Assembly: GCF_000376845.1 (NCBI RefSeq)
Contig: NZ_AQXY01000025.1
Location: 62,001-126,000 of the forward strand
DNA: 64,000 nucleotides
Reading direction: 5' to 3'
Source of the DNA: Thioalkalivibrio sp. ALE14
GTDB lineage: Bacteria > Pseudomonadota > Gammaproteobacteria > Ectothiorhodospirales > Ectothiorhodospiraceae
The notes under the pieces were generated by a model. That model saw nothing but the letters and a program-made list of their open reading frames with translations, searched no databases and was not told the origin of the DNA. Both the position numbers and the translations under genes were made by a program. Below are positions 19,476 to 29,168 of this stretch, in pieces. How positions within the stretch are numbered: the first letter of the stretch is position 1; every line of letters begins with the position of its first letter.

Positions 19476-19564
19476 GGAGATCGCCACGGCGCGGCGCGCC
19501 TCGTGCTGACGGGAAACCGGCCGGTGGGTCATTGCGAGGCGCCGCAGGCGCCGTGGCAATCTCC
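19476..19564. repeat. Dispersed-repeat-like inverted repeat
   Basis: GGAGATCGCCACGGCGC...GCGCCTCG pairs with CGAGGCGCCGCAGGCGCCGT...GGCAATCTCC around a ~25-base loop. The CATTGCGAGG...GGCAATCTC signature is typical of short dispersed extragenic repeats in many bacteria. It lies in the 209-bp gap between the oxoprolinase and lipocalin 3' ends, where a bidirectional terminator is expected. A related CATTGCGAGCGCC segment occurs near 48285. Confidence 0.6.
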
Positions 19565-19591
19565 CGTTTCTTGCGCGGCGTCAGCGCAGGG

Positions 19592-20122
19592 TCAGTCCCA
19601 GCGCTGAGGGACGCGCTGGATCTCCTCGGTGTCGTAGCCGAGTTCGTCGAGGCGGGAGAGGATGGCCTGATAGTCGTCCTCGGACATCTGTGGCTCGCGC
19701 GCCATGATCCAGACGTAGTCTCGCTTGCTGCGGCCGATGACCGTCTGGCTGTAATCCTCGTCGAGGTAGACGATCAGGAACTCGGCCTTGAACGGCCACA
19801 GGAAGCGCATGCCCCATTCCGCGTTGTCCTCGCTTTTCACGAAACCGGTGGGGTTGTATTCGCGGCGCGGGCCGTCGAATCCGCCCTTGTTGAACGAGAA
19901 GGTGGTGGCAATGGTGCCGTCCTCGTTCAGGGCGTACTGCTCCAGGGCGTTGTAGGCATCGCGTTCGAGGAAGGTGGGGATGTTGGCGATTACGTACCAG
20001 TCACCCATGTAGCGGTCGAGGTCCACGTGATCCACGGTGGGCATCTTCTGCGGGGTGCTGCATCCGGTCATCAGGATCCCCAGTATCAGGCCCGCGCAAA
20101 GGGCTGCCAGTGAGCGTGTCAT
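19592..20122 (-). CDS. blc: Outer-membrane lipocalin (Blc-like)
   Basis: This 176-residue lipoprotein has a signal with lipobox LMTGC (lipidated C21), followed by VDLDRYMGDWYVIANIPTFLE, the first conserved lipocalin region, and later YVWIMAREPQMSE, the RDYxWIMxR region. Bacterial lipocalins bind fatty acids or lysophospholipids in the outer membrane, usually in stationary phase or stress. It follows the DUF1631 gene (same strand) after 90 bases. Confidence 0.93.
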   Translation of the reverse strand: MTRSLAALCAGLILGILMTGCSTPQKMPTVDHVDLDRYMGDWYVIANIPTFLERDAYNALEQYALNEDGTIATTFSFNKGGFDGPRREYNPTGFVKSEDNAEWGMRFLWPFKAEFLIVYLDEDYSQTVIGRSKRDYVWIMAREPQMSEDDYQAILSRLDELGYDTEEIQRVPQRWD

Positions 20123-20212
20123 CGGTTGTTTTCCCGGGTGGTGTCGGGAGATGGACCGCGGGCGGGGGGAAAAGGTCCGGGCCGGTGTTCGAATTCCCCG
20201 GTGGACCGGGCC

Positions 20213-22366
20213 TCAGGTGGTCTGGCCGAGGCGCTGGTCCATCAGGTGGTCGAACAGCGAGTCCTCGGGGATGATCTGCGCGCGCCCGCTGCGGAATTCG
20301 TGGGCCAGGCCCTGGATGCTGTGCTGGCGCTTGGACCGCCCGGCGGCATCGGTGAACAGCAACCGCCCGGCATGCATGCCGCGCCAGACCAGCTTCATCC
20401 GGGTGACCCTGGTTCCGGCAGGGGAGGTGAACTGGATCCAGGTGCCGGAGATGAGGTTGTCGGCCTGCTCGACATGCTCGTCGTCGTGGTCGCGCATCAG
20501 TGACGGATCGTCGTCGGGATGGCGCGGCGAGGTGCCGAACATGGAACTCGAACGGCTGCCGGCTCGCTTTCGGGCCTTGTCCGTGCGCTCTTCTGCGGAA
20601 CCCGCCTCGTCGCTAGACGCCGCGGCGGGACCGGTATCGGACGAGGGGCTTTCGGCCGGTGCAGAGCGGCGCTTCCCGGCGGCGACCAGGTGGGCGCTGA
20701 CCAGGTCTTGCTTGATGCGGGCGCGTTCCTCCTTGGACAGAGGGGCCCGATCGAGAAAGCCACGGATGCGCGCCAGCAACGGGGCCGAGGCCTGAAAGTC
20801 CGGTTCCGCCTGCATCAGTGCCAGGAGTTCGTGCAGCAGAGCCATACCGTCGTTGTCGCTGGTGCTCTCGGTCCCGGGGGCGGCCTCTGCCGCTTCGGTC
20901 TCTTTTTCGGGGTCACCGCTTTGTGCCTCGGCGGTCTTCTGGGCGGTCATCAGGGGCACCCAGGCATCCATCAGCTGCTCGCGGGCCTCGTCCGGGATGT
21001 CCTGGCCCATGGAGATCACGGTTCGCTCCACCGTGGATTCCACGTTGTAGGTGATCTCGAGCGTGCGTTCTTCCTGCTGTGCCTCGGCCTGTTCGCTGGC
21101 CGCCTGATGGGCGATCTGCTCCTCGACTTCGGCAAGGTCGTCCTGCAGTCGGCTCAGTGCCTGGTCGAAGGCGTCGCTGTCGCTGAGGCCTTCGTTGCGC
21201 ACCCGTTCCACGTTCTCGAAGACCAGACGGCTGAGCGGCAGCTGACGGGCGTCCTCCAGTGGCAGATCGGGATCAATGCGCAGCGCGATATTCAGCAGCA
21301 GACCGGTCATTTGCCGGGCCGGGTGGCTGCGGTCGCGGAAGAAATGTGTCTCGCGCATGGCGATGCGCACCAGGGGGAGCTGCAGGTCGGACAGGGGTTC
21401 GCGCAACGCGGGGTTGAGGTCGTCGCGCTTCAGGATCATGTCGAACAGACCCTGCAGCAGATCCATGACGAAGGGCTCCAGTGTGCTGGGCGAGGCACTG
21501 TTGAGCACGGTCGTGACCGCCTCGGCCGCCGAGCCGTATCCGGCGGCACCGGCCGCGCCCGGAGCGGTGCCGGCGTTCGCGATAACCTGACCAGCGACGG
21601 GGACCTGATAGCCAAACTGCCCCCAGTTGCCCGTGGCGCCGGCCGGACCGGCACCGCCGGCGGGAGGTGGTCCACCGCTTCCGGCCGGGCCTTGCGGTGC
21701 CGCACTGGCCACGGCGGCGGCACCCCGCTGGGCGCGAGCGCCCGGACCGGCCTCGGGCACCGTGAACCCCGCATCCCGGAAGGCCTGCAGCAGGGCCTGC
21801 ATCTCCGGCTGCAGTTCGCGGATCACGTCGCGATCGAACCAGTGCAACAGCATCAGGCAGTCTTCCGGCGGCAGGGGCACGGCCTCCAGTGCCTCGAGGA
21901 AGGCCTCGCCCAGTGCATGCGGGTGCCAGGGGGCGTCTTCGGGTGTGGAGGCCAGCTTGTAGTCGCGAGTGACCGTCTCCAGGGCATCGATCTCGGCCGA
22001 CATGACCGAGCGAGCACCGGTGACCAGCTTGCGCAGGGCTACCTCGCGCTCGGTGTCCGCCGCGTCCATCAGGCTCAGTTCGTGTTCGATCTCGCCAGCG
22101 GCTTCGCCGGGCGCCTCTTCAGGTGTGACGGCATTGTGAAGTCGGTCACGAAAATGCTGGAGGATGGCGGCGCTGGCCATCCGGATCTGACGTGAAAGGG
22201 CGAGATTCTGGGCCGCCCGCTGGGAGTCGATCGCGCGCTCGGAGGCATCCATCAGGCGGTCGTCGAGTTCGCCCAGGAAGGTTTCAAGACGCGTCTGGAC
22301 GCCCTTGGAGAAGGGCGCCCAGACGCGATGCAGGGTTCGGGCCGGAATTCGGTGACGTTGCGCCAT
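20213..22366 (-). CDS. DUF1631 family protein
   Basis: The 717-residue protein begins MAQRHRIPARTLHRVW. It is largely helical, with a Gly/Pro/Ala-rich linker (~215-265) and a C-terminal part with GTWIQFTSPAGTRVTRMKLVW...GRLLFTDAAGRSKRQHS, a PilZ-like or related beta region typical of DUF1631 proteins. The function of the family is unknown; a nucleotide-signalling role has been suggested because of the C-terminal resemblance. It may be co-transcribed with the lipocalin gene. Confidence 0.75.
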   Translation of the reverse strand: MAQRHRIPARTLHRVWAPFSKGVQTRLETFLGELDDRLMDASERAIDSQRAAQNLALSRQIRMASAAILQHFRDRLHNAVTPEEAPGEAAGEIEHELSLMDAADTEREVALRKLVTGARSVMSAEIDALETVTRDYKLASTPEDAPWHPHALGEAFLEALEAVPLPPEDCLMLLHWFDRDVIRELQPEMQALLQAFRDAGFTVPEAGPGARAQRGAAAVASAAPQGPAGSGGPPPAGGAGPAGATGNWGQFGYQVPVAGQVIANAGTAPGAAGAAGYGSAAEAVTTVLNSASPSTLEPFVMDLLQGLFDMILKRDDLNPALREPLSDLQLPLVRIAMRETHFFRDRSHPARQMTGLLLNIALRIDPDLPLEDARQLPLSRLVFENVERVRNEGLSDSDAFDQALSRLQDDLAEVEEQIAHQAASEQAEAQQEERTLEITYNVESTVERTVISMGQDIPDEAREQLMDAWVPLMTAQKTAEAQSGDPEKETEAAEAAPGTESTSDNDGMALLHELLALMQAEPDFQASAPLLARIRGFLDRAPLSKEERARIKQDLVSAHLVAAGKRRSAPAESPSSDTGPAAASSDEAGSAEERTDKARKRAGSRSSSMFGTSPRHPDDDPSLMRDHDDEHVEQADNLISGTWIQFTSPAGTRVTRMKLVWRGMHAGRLLFTDAAGRSKRQHSIQGLAHEFRSGRAQIIPEDSLFDHLMDQRLGQTT

Positions 22367-22513
22367 GATGGGTCAAAAGCGGGTCCAGCCCACAATCTAG
22401 CACCTCCGGGAGCCGGCGTGTCACCGGATCCTGGAGGGGCGTGACCGCGGCGAGCGTGGAACCGCTCGTGTATCCCCGGGTCAACGAAGCATCTAGAGCG
22501 AGGGACGCACGGC

Positions 22514-23551
22514 ATGCAGCGGATGATCGAGTGGGCGGAACAGGGGCACATGCCGGATGCACTCGTCCGGGCGGGTATCCGGCGGCTGCTGGCGGAGCGG
22601 CTGCGCGAAAGCGGCGCCCCGGCCGAGGAGGCAATGGAGCGGCGCTATGCGTTGATCGAGGCGATGCGGTCCGCGCCCGTGGCGCTGTCCACCGAGGTGG
22701 CGAACGAGCAGCACTACGAAGTGCCCACCGCGTATTTCGAACGCTGCCTGGGCCCGTGGCTGAAATATTCCTGTGCCTGGTGGCCGGAGGGGGTGGACGA
22801 TCTGCGCGGTGCCGAGGCCGCGATGCTGGAGTTGACCTGCCAGCGCGCGGGGCTCGAGAACGGGCAGCAGGTGCTGGAGCTGGGATGCGGCTGGGGGTCG
22901 CTGTCGCTGTGGATGGCGGAGCAGTATCCGCAGTCGCGCATCGTCTCGGTATCGAATTCCGCGACCCAGCGAGCGTCGATCGAGGCCCGCCGGGATGCGC
23001 GCGGCCTGGATAACCTGACGATCGTCACGGCGGACATGAACAGCTTCGCGCCGGAAGAGACCGGGTTCGACCGGGTGGTGTCGGTGGAAATGTTCGAGCA
23101 CATGCGCAACTGGCCCGAGCTGCTGCGCCGCATTTCGACCTGGCTGCGACCGGGCGGGCAGTTCTTCATGCATGTCTTCGCCCATCGCGAGTTCGCCTAC
23201 TTCTTCGAGAGCGAGGGCGCCCACGACTGGATGGGACAGTATTTCTTCCGTGACGGCCTGATGCCGGCGGACGACCTGGCGCGGCACTTCCAGGAGGATC
23301 TGCGGGTGGTGCGCCAGTGGCGGGTCAATGGCCAGCACTACGCGCGCACCCTGAATGCCTGGCTGGAACGCCAGGACCGTGCGCGGGACGAGTTGATGCC
23401 GCTGTTCGAACAGACCTACGGCGAGCAGGCCGCCGCACTGTGGTTCCAGCGCTGGCGCATGTTCTACATGGCCTGTGCCGAGTTGTTCGACTATCGCGGC
23501 GGCAACGAATGGTTTGTGTCGCACATCCTGTTCCGTCGACCGGAGGCCTGA
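22514..23551 (+). CDS. Cyclopropane-fatty-acid-synthase-like SAM methyltransferase
   Basis: The 345-residue protein has the SAM-binding motif VLELGCGWGSLS (from residue 120), the pre-motif NEQHYEVPTAYFERCLGPWLKYSCAWW, and VVSVEMFEHMRNW, all as in the CFA synthase superfamily. It lacks the N-terminal domain of true CFA synthase and more closely resembles the N-methyltransferase-like branch. The substrate is unknown. It is three bases upstream of the DUF1295 gene, so the two are an operon, possibly modifying membrane lipids. Confidence 0.85.
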   Translation: MQRMIEWAEQGHMPDALVRAGIRRLLAERLRESGAPAEEAMERRYALIEAMRSAPVALSTEVANEQHYEVPTAYFERCLGPWLKYSCAWWPEGVDDLRGAEAAMLELTCQRAGLENGQQVLELGCGWGSLSLWMAEQYPQSRIVSVSNSATQRASIEARRDARGLDNLTIVTADMNSFAPEETGFDRVVSVEMFEHMRNWPELLRRISTWLRPGGQFFMHVFAHREFAYFFESEGAHDWMGQYFFRDGLMPADDLARHFQEDLRVVRQWRVNGQHYARTLNAWLERQDRARDELMPLFEQTYGEQAAALWFQRWRMFYMACAELFDYRGGNEWFVSHILFRRPEA

Positions 23552-23554
23552 CGC

Positions 23555-24328
23555 GTGGGCGGCGGATTCCTGTTTCTTGCCGGACTGGGCGCGGCCCTGG
23601 CCCTGATGACGGCGGTCTGGGCGGCCAGTGTCGTGCGCCGCGACGCGAGCCTGGTGGACCGCTTCTGGGGTGTTGGCTTCGTGCTCGTCACGCTGGTGTG
23701 GTGGGGGTTGTCCGGCGGGCCCCTGCAGGCGCTGTGGATCGTGATCCCGGTACTGCTGTGGGGCCTGCGCCTTTCGGCCTTCATCACCTGGCGCAACTGG
23801 GGCCACGGCGAGGACGGGCGCTATACCGACATGCGCGCCGGACGCAGCGACGGCGCCTTCGCTGCGCGCAGTCTGGTGACGATCTTCTGGCTGCAGGGCG
23901 CGCTGGTGGCCGTGATCGGCCTGCCCATGCTGGCCGTGATTCAGGCCGACGGCCTGTGGTGGCCACTGGCCGCCGTTGGGCTGCTGGCCTGGGCGACCGG
24001 GCTGTTCTTCGAGGCGGTGGCCGATGCACAGATGGCGCGCTTTCGCGCCGACCCCGCGAGCCGCGGGCAGGTGATGGACCGCGGCCTGTGGCGCTACAGC
24101 CGTCACCCGAACTACTTCGGCGAGATCGTCGTCTGGATCGGGTTCGGGCTGCTGGCCCTGGCCGCGGGCGGCTGGTGGGCCGTCCCCTCGGCGGTGCTGA
24201 TGATCCTGCTGATCCTGCGTGTGTCCGGCGTCACGTTGCTGGAACGCCGTCTGCACGAATCGCGTCCGGGCTATGCCGACTACGTGCGCCGCACCAACAC
24301 GCTGATTCCGGGCCCGCCGCGCGGCTGA
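23555..24328 (+). CDS. DUF1295 membrane protein (steroid-reductase-like)
   Basis: The 257-residue protein has about six or seven transmembrane helices and the signature RYSRHPNYFGE (residues 180-190), plus LLERRLHESRPGYADYVRRTN at the end. These match DUF1295, related to isoprenylcysteine methyltransferases and 5-alpha-reductases. It starts with GTG. Pairing with the CFA-like methyltransferase is common in bacteria and suggests fatty-acid or lipid modification; the reaction is not known. Confidence 0.85.
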   Translation: MGGGFLFLAGLGAALALMTAVWAASVVRRDASLVDRFWGVGFVLVTLVWWGLSGGPLQALWIVIPVLLWGLRLSAFITWRNWGHGEDGRYTDMRAGRSDGAFAARSLVTIFWLQGALVAVIGLPMLAVIQADGLWWPLAAVGLLAWATGLFFEAVADAQMARFRADPASRGQVMDRGLWRYSRHPNYFGEIVVWIGFGLLALAAGGWWAVPSAVLMILLILRVSGVTLLERRLHESRPGYADYVRRTNTLIPGPPRG

Positions 24329-24464
24329 TCAAGGGGCGGCTGGCGCCGCGTTTCCCTTGCTGCGCTTTCCCCGTCCGCGCTATAAAGCGCACGTCCCGCC
24401 CGGCCGCTCAATGGCCGGACCTTTCCACCGTCGAGCTGTAACCGCGAGCGAGTCGATTGATCCG

Positions 24465-25235
24465 ATGAGTGCGACCCCGAGTTCCGTCCAGGCCATTGAA
24501 CTGAAAGGGCGCATGATGCTGGTCTCGGTGCTGCGCGTGTACCGGACCGACCCCGAGGTCCTCGGCGGCGAGCTGGCAGCTCGCCGCGAGGCGGCCCCGG
24601 ATCTGATGCGCGACATGCCCATCGTGCTCGATCTGGAGGCGGTGGCCGAGAGCCCGGAGTCGGACTTGCAGGCGACGATCGAGCGCGTGCGCGCCGAGGG
24701 TTTCAAGCTGATCGGGCTGCAGGCGGGCGAGGCCGCCGAGCGGCTGCAGAGCTATGCCGAACTGTTCGATGTCCTGCCGGTGCTGCAACTGGGCGGGCGC
24801 GGCGGCGCGCCCACCGGCGAGGTGCCGCTGGAGGACGAGTCCCCGGCGTCCGACCGGGCGGCCGATGCGCAGGAGAAGAGTGCGCCGGCCGAGGTGGCGG
24901 CCGTTCACAGCGCGACCCGCATCGTCGACCAGCCGGTGCGCTCCGGGCAGCAGATCTATGCCCGTGGTGGCGATCTGATCGTGACCGGCGCGGTCTCGCC
25001 CGGAGCCGAACTGCTGGCCGACGGGCATATCCACGTGCTGGGGCCGTTAAGAGGGCGTGCGCTGGCCGGGGTGCGCGGCCTGGTGACGGCGCGTATCTTC
25101 TGTCGTCGGCTGGACGCCGAGCTGCTGTCCATCGCCGGGCACTACCGGATCGCCGAGGACATCACGGAAGCCGAACGCGGCGAAAATCGGCTGGTGACAC
25201 TGGACGGCGAAAGCCTCAAGATCGCGGAGATCTGA
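24465..25235 (+). CDS. minC: Septum site-determining protein MinC
   Basis: This 256-residue protein has an N-terminal FtsZ-inhibiting domain (MLVSVLRVYRTDPEVLGGEL) and a C-terminal beta-helix (SGQQIYARGGDLIVTGAVSPGAELLADGHIHVLGPLRGRALAG) that binds MinD. The linker (~120-160) is longer and more acidic than usual. MinC inhibits Z-ring assembly away from midcell. It is followed by minD and minE. The start at 24465 was chosen because FtsZ-inhibitor homology begins directly after it. Confidence 0.95.
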   Translation: MSATPSSVQAIELKGRMMLVSVLRVYRTDPEVLGGELAARREAAPDLMRDMPIVLDLEAVAESPESDLQATIERVRAEGFKLIGLQAGEAAERLQSYAELFDVLPVLQLGGRGGAPTGEVPLEDESPASDRAADAQEKSAPAEVAAVHSATRIVDQPVRSGQQIYARGGDLIVTGAVSPGAELLADGHIHVLGPLRGRALAGVRGLVTARIFCRRLDAELLSIAGHYRIAEDITEAERGENRLVTLDGESLKIAEI

Positions 25236-25336
25236 CCGGCGGCCCGCGGGGCGGCCGATCACGACATGACAGGAACCCGTCCGTCTGTCCCCGGCGCCGC
25301 CGGGTACCGGCAAGACGACAAGGAGCTGCAGCCAAC

Positions 25337-26146
25337 ATGGCACGTATCGTAGTGATTACCTCGGGCAAGGGCGGGGTGGGCAAGACCACCACCTCGGCCG
25401 CGATTGCCACCGGCCTGGCCCTGCGCGGTCACAAGACCGCCGTGATCGACTTTGACGTGGGCCTGCGTAATCTCGACCTGATCATGGGTTGCGAGCGGCG
25501 CGTGGTGTACGACTTCGTCAACGTGATCAATGGCGACGCGAATCTGAAGCAGGCGCTGATCCGCGACAAGCGGGTGGACAACCTGTACATCCTTCCGGCC
25601 TCCCAGACCCGCGACAAGGACGCCCTGACCCAGGATGGCGTGGAGCGCGTGCTGAACGAATTGTCCGAGGACTTCGAGTACATCGTCTGCGACAGCCCGG
25701 CCGGCATCGAGCGTGGCGCGCTGATGGCCGCGTACTTCGCCGACGAGGCGATCGTGGTGACCAACCCCGAGGTCTCCTCGGTGCGGGACTCCGACCGGAT
25801 CCTCGGCATCCTGGCGAGCAAGACGCGCAAGGTGGAGCAGGGCGGCGAGCCGATCGAGGGCAAGCTCCTGCTGACGCGTTACTCCGCCGAACGCGCCGAA
25901 CGCGGAGAGATGCTGAGCATCGAGGATGTGGGCGAGATTCTCGCGATCGAGCTGCTCGGCGTAATCCCCGAATCGCAGGCGGTGCTGAATGCCTCCAACG
26001 CCGGCCAGCCGGTGGTGCTGGACGAGGAATCCGACGCCGGGCAGGCCTACCAGGATGCCGTGGATCGGTTCCTGGGCGAGGAACGCCCGCTGCGCTTTGT
26101 CGATGTACCGAAGAAGGGCTTCTTCGGGCGCCTGTTCAAGGGGTGA
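25337..26146 (+). CDS. minD: Septum site-determining ATPase MinD
   Basis: The 269-residue protein has the deviant Walker [10 protein letters not shown] (residues 10-18) with the signature lysine K11, and [18 protein letters not shown]. The C-terminal amphipathic helix [11 protein letters not shown] anchors it to the membrane. MinD recruits MinC and is released by MinE. MinE follows after two bases. Confidence 0.97.
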   Translation: MARIVVITSGKGGVGKTTTSAAIATGLALRGHKTAVIDFDVGLRNLDLIMGCERRVVYDFVNVINGDANLKQALIRDKRVDNLYILPASQTRDKDALTQDGVERVLNELSEDFEYIVCDSPAGIERGALMAAYFADEAIVVTNPEVSSVRDSDRILGILASKTRKVEQGGEPIEGKLLLTRYSAERAERGEMLSIEDVGEILAIELLGVIPESQAVLNASNAGQPVVLDEESDAGQAYQDAVDRFLGEERPLRFVDVPKKGFFGRLFKG

Positions 26147-26148
26147 TC

Positions 26149-26406
26149 ATGGGGATCTTCGATTACTTTCGCCAGCCGCGGCAGAAGAGCGCCAGTGTCG
26201 CCAAGGAGCGCCTGCAGATCATTGTCGCGCGCGAACGCGCGGCGCGTTCCGGGCCCGACTACCTCCCGGCGATGCAGCAGGAGCTGCTGCAGGTGATTCG
26301 CAAGTATGTGCAGGTGGACGACGACGCGGTGCAGATGAATGTGGATCGCGAGGGGGACTGCGAGGTCCTCGAACTGAACATTACCCTGCCGGACGACAAG
26401 GAATAG
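26149..26406 (+). CDS. minE: Cell-division topological specificity factor MinE
   Basis: The 85-residue protein starts [31 protein letters not shown], with the membrane-binding and MinD-activating N-terminal region, and ends with VLELNITLP, the dimerisation strand. It stimulates MinD ATPase and drives the oscillation. Start ATG 26149 is two bases after the minD stop. Confidence 0.96.
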   Translation: MGIFDYFRQPRQKSASVAKERLQIIVARERAARSGPDYLPAMQQELLQVIRKYVQVDDDAVQMNVDREGDCEVLELNITLPDDKE

Positions 26407-26410
26407 TGCG

Positions 26411-27418
26411 ATGAAAGTGCTCATCACCGGCTCGGCCGGCTTTATCGGCAGCGCGCTCAGCCTGCGCCTGCTGGAGCGGGGCGACGAGGTGATCGGCGTC
26501 GACAACCTGAACGATTACTACGACGTGTCGCTCAAGGAGGCGCGCCTGGCGCGCACCCAGGACCACCCGAACTTCACCGAGGTGCGCGAGGACATCGCCG
26601 ACCGCGCCGCCATGGAGCGGGTGTTCCGCGAGCACCGTCCGCAGCGGGTGGTGAACCTGGCGGCCCAGGCCGGGGTGCGCTATTCGCTGGAGAACCCGGC
26701 GGCCTATGTCGACACCAACCTGGTCGGCTTCGGCAACATCCTCGAGGGCTGTCGCCATAACGGCGTCGAGCACCTGGTCTATGCCAGCTCGAGCTCGGTC
26801 TACGGCGCGAACACCACCATGCCGTTCTCGGTGCACGACAACGTCGACCACCCGCTCAGCCTCTACGCCGCCAGCAAGAAGGCCAACGAGCTGATGGCGC
26901 ATACCTACAGCCATCTCTACGACCTGCCGGTCACGGGGCTGCGCTTCTTCACTGTCTATGGCCCCTGGGGCCGCCCGGACATGGCGCTGTTCCTGTTCAC
27001 CAAGAAGATCCTGGCGGGCGAGCCGATCGACGTCTTCAACTACGGTCACCACCGGCGCGACTTCACCTACATCGACGACATCGTCGAGGGCGTGATCCGC
27101 ACCCTGGATCACGTGGCCCCGCGCAACCCCGACTGGAGCGGGGCCGAGCCCGACTCGGCCACCAGTGCGGCCCCCTACCGGCTGTACAACATCGGCAACC
27201 ACGAGCCGGTGGAGCTGATGCACTACATCGAGGTGCTGGAGGACTGCCTGGGCCGGAAGGCCGAGAAGAACCTGCTGCCGCTGCAGCCGGGCGATGTGCC
27301 GGACACCTACGCCGACGTCGAGGCCCTGCGCGAGGATGTCGGCTATGCCCCGGCCACGCGGGTGGAAGACGGCATCGCCCGCTTCGTGGAGTGGTATCGC
27401 GAGTACTACCGGGTCTGA
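26411..27418 (+). CDS. NAD-dependent nucleotide-sugar epimerase (UDP-glucuronate 4-epimerase-like)
   Basis: This 335-residue short-chain dehydrogenase-type protein starts [14 protein letters not shown] (NAD-binding 7-13) and has the catalytic S126-S129 stretch and Y152-x3-K156 in [29 protein letters not shown] and [15 protein letters not shown] are typical of UDP-glucuronate 4-epimerases. It likely supplies UDP-galacturonate for surface polysaccharide. It begins four bases after minE, an unusual neighbour for the min operon, but co-transcription is likely. Confidence 0.88.
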   Translation: MKVLITGSAGFIGSALSLRLLERGDEVIGVDNLNDYYDVSLKEARLARTQDHPNFTEVREDIADRAAMERVFREHRPQRVVNLAAQAGVRYSLENPAAYVDTNLVGFGNILEGCRHNGVEHLVYASSSSVYGANTTMPFSVHDNVDHPLSLYAASKKANELMAHTYSHLYDLPVTGLRFFTVYGPWGRPDMALFLFTKKILAGEPIDVFNYGHHRRDFTYIDDIVEGVIRTLDHVAPRNPDWSGAEPDSATSAAPYRLYNIGNHEPVELMHYIEVLEDCLGRKAEKNLLPLQPGDVPDTYADVEALREDVGYAPATRVEDGIARFVEWYREYYRV

Positions 27419-27579
27419 CTGGCCGAGTCGCGCGGCCGCCGCAAGGGTGCGCGGCTTGTCGCAGCTCTTGTCATCGAATCCCTTCCTGACCTTCATCCGC
27501 CCGCGCAGATGGTGGGTGACAGGAACCTGTAGCCGGCGGGCGAGTCCACCGGAGACATGGATGCAAAGGAGGTATCGGG

Positions 27580-28254
27580 ATGAGCCAGACCATTTTGATG
27601 GTGGTGACCAGTCACGGCGAGATCGGCCCCGGTCAGGCCACCGGCGTGTGGTTCGACGAGTTCGCCGAGCCGTATGATCGCTTCCGCAAGGCCGGTTTCG
27701 AGGTCAAGGTGGCGAGCCCGAAGGGCGGCCCGGTGCCGCTGGATCCGAAGAGCCTGGAGGCCAGTCATCCGGGCCCGGCGGCGGTGGCCGCGCAGGAGGC
27801 TCTGGACGATACCATTCCCCTGGGTGCGGACATGAACCACGGGGCCTATGCCGCGATCTTCTTCCCTGGCGGTCACGGGACCATGTTCGACCTGCCGGAA
27901 AACCCGCACGTTCAGCGCCTGGTCGCGGAGTTCATGGAAAACGAGAAGGTCATGGGGGCGGTCTGCCACGGGCCCGCCTGTCTGGTGGGCGCGATGCTGG
28001 CGGACGGCAGTTCCGCGGTGAAGGGGCGCAAGGTCGCGGCCTTCACCAACAGCGAGGAAAAGGCCGTGCAGCTCGACAGTGCGATGCCGTTCCTGTTGCA
28101 GGACAAGCTGCAGGAGCTGGGCGGCGAGGTCGATACCGCGGATGACTGGGCCGACCACGTAGTGGTCGACGGCAAGCTGGTGACCGGCCAGAACCCGCAG
28201 TCCAGCAAGAGTGTCGCCGACGCCATCGTGCGATTGCTGCGCGAGACGGGCTGA
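27580..28254 (+). CDS. DJ-1/PfpI family protein (Hsp31-like class)
   Basis: The 224-residue protein has the nucleophile elbow GAVCHGP (C129, H130) and an acidic partner near E27 in TGVWFDEFAEPY. PGGHGTMFDLP precedes the elbow. This is the type 1 glutamine amidotransferase-like fold of the Hsp31/YhbO group, which includes glyoxalase III-type and protein-repair enzymes. AAGGAGG precedes the start. It is followed by a strong terminator at 28262-28290, so it is a single-gene or final transcript unit. Confidence 0.88.
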   Translation: MSQTILMVVTSHGEIGPGQATGVWFDEFAEPYDRFRKAGFEVKVASPKGGPVPLDPKSLEASHPGPAAVAAQEALDDTIPLGADMNHGAYAAIFFPGGHGTMFDLPENPHVQRLVAEFMENEKVMGAVCHGPACLVGAMLADGSSAVKGRKVAAFTNSEEKAVQLDSAMPFLLQDKLQELGGEVDTADDWADHVVVDGKLVTGQNPQSSKSVADAIVRLLRETG

Positions 28255-28261
28255 GCCGACC

Positions 28262-28290
28262 GGGCCGGGGCCGAGTCCCCGGCCCTTTTT
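28262..28290 (+). terminator. Rho-independent terminator after the DJ-1 gene
   Basis: GGGCCGGGG pairs with CCCCGGCCC around a six-base loop and is followed by TTTTT. Confidence 0.92.
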
Positions 28291-28300
28291 GGTTGTGGGC

Positions 28301-28315
28301 TTGAATCGGGTTCAA
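28301..28315. promoter_or_regulatory. Inverted repeat TTGAA-N5-TTCAA before the TetR gene
   Basis: The perfect short palindrome lies 20 bases before the first possible start codon of the TetR regulator gene. An autoregulatory operator is a reasonable reading. Confidence 0.4.
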
Positions 28316-28334
28316 AAAGCGGAACGGGTTCGCT

Positions 28335-29108
28335 ATGCTGCCGGTCATGAGTACCGAGGATCGCAAGAGGCGCGAGCGCGAGGCGCGCGAGGCGCTTTTT
28401 ATCGAGCGGGCGCACGAGCGCATCCGCGAGGACGGGCTGCTGGGCCTGCAGATGTCGAAGCTGGCGGCGGACTGCGAGTACGCGACGGGGACCCTGTACC
28501 AGCACTTCGAGTCGCGCGAGGACCTGCTCGCGGCCGTGGCGGCGCGCACGACGCGCGAGCGGGCGGGGCGTTTTCGGGCCATCCCGGGGCTCGCCCTGGG
28601 CACGCGCTCGCGGATGCTGGCGATCGTGCTGACCGACATCGACTTTGCCGCCAACAACCCGGACTACTATCGCCTCACCCAGTATCTGGTAACCGAGGTG
28701 GTCTGGGCGAATGTGTCGGCGCCGCGTCGCGCGGACCTGCTGGAGGCCGGGCGGCCGATCAGCGAGGCGGTGCATGCGGTGGTGGCCGAGGCTCGCGATC
28801 AGGGCGATCTGCCCCCGGCGCGCGAGATATCCGAGGAGGAGATGGGGCTGGGGCCTTGGGCCCTGAACGTGGGGATGCAGAGCCTGGCCAATGCGCAGGG
28901 CCTGCTGGATGCCTATGACATCCACCGTCCCTATGACCACCTGATCCGGCACTTTCATGCGCTGATGACCGGCTGGCGCTGGGAGCCGCGTCTGGACCCG
29001 GACGATCCTTCGGTGGTGCGCGGGGAGACCGAACGCGTGCGCGCCGTGCTGCGCTCGGCGGGGATCGGTGTTGAACCGCCCGAGCGTGGCAGGACCACGG
29101 CGGAGTAG
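28335..29108 (+). CDS. TetR/AcrR-family regulator
   Basis: The 257-residue protein has an N-terminal helix-turn-helix (LLGLQMSKLAADCEYATGTLYQHFESREDLLAAV, residues ~36-70) and a variable ligand-binding C-terminus. ATG 28347 (MSTEDRKR) is an equally likely start; neither has a strong ribosome binding site. It lies directly upstream of an RND efflux pair on the same strand, and probably represses it, as AcrR-type regulators do. A hairpin separates them. Confidence 0.88.
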   Translation: MLPVMSTEDRKRREREAREALFIERAHERIREDGLLGLQMSKLAADCEYATGTLYQHFESREDLLAAVAARTTRERAGRFRAIPGLALGTRSRMLAIVLTDIDFAANNPDYYRLTQYLVTEVVWANVSAPRRADLLEAGRPISEAVHAVVAEARDQGDLPPAREISEEEMGLGPWALNVGMQSLANAQGLLDAYDIHRPYDHLIRHFHALMTGWRWEPRLDPDDPSVVRGETERVRAVLRSAGIGVEPPERGRTTAE

Positions 29109-29140
29109 CCCGCCGATTTCGATGCAATTCGTCGGCGGGC
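29108..29140 (+). terminator. Hairpin between the TetR and efflux genes
   Basis: GCCCGCCGA and TCGGCGGGC form a perfect 9-bp stem with a 15-base loop. No T-run follows, so the effect may be partial. Confidence 0.5.
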
Positions 29141-29168
29141 ATGGCCCTGTCGACCCCGGGAGACTTTG

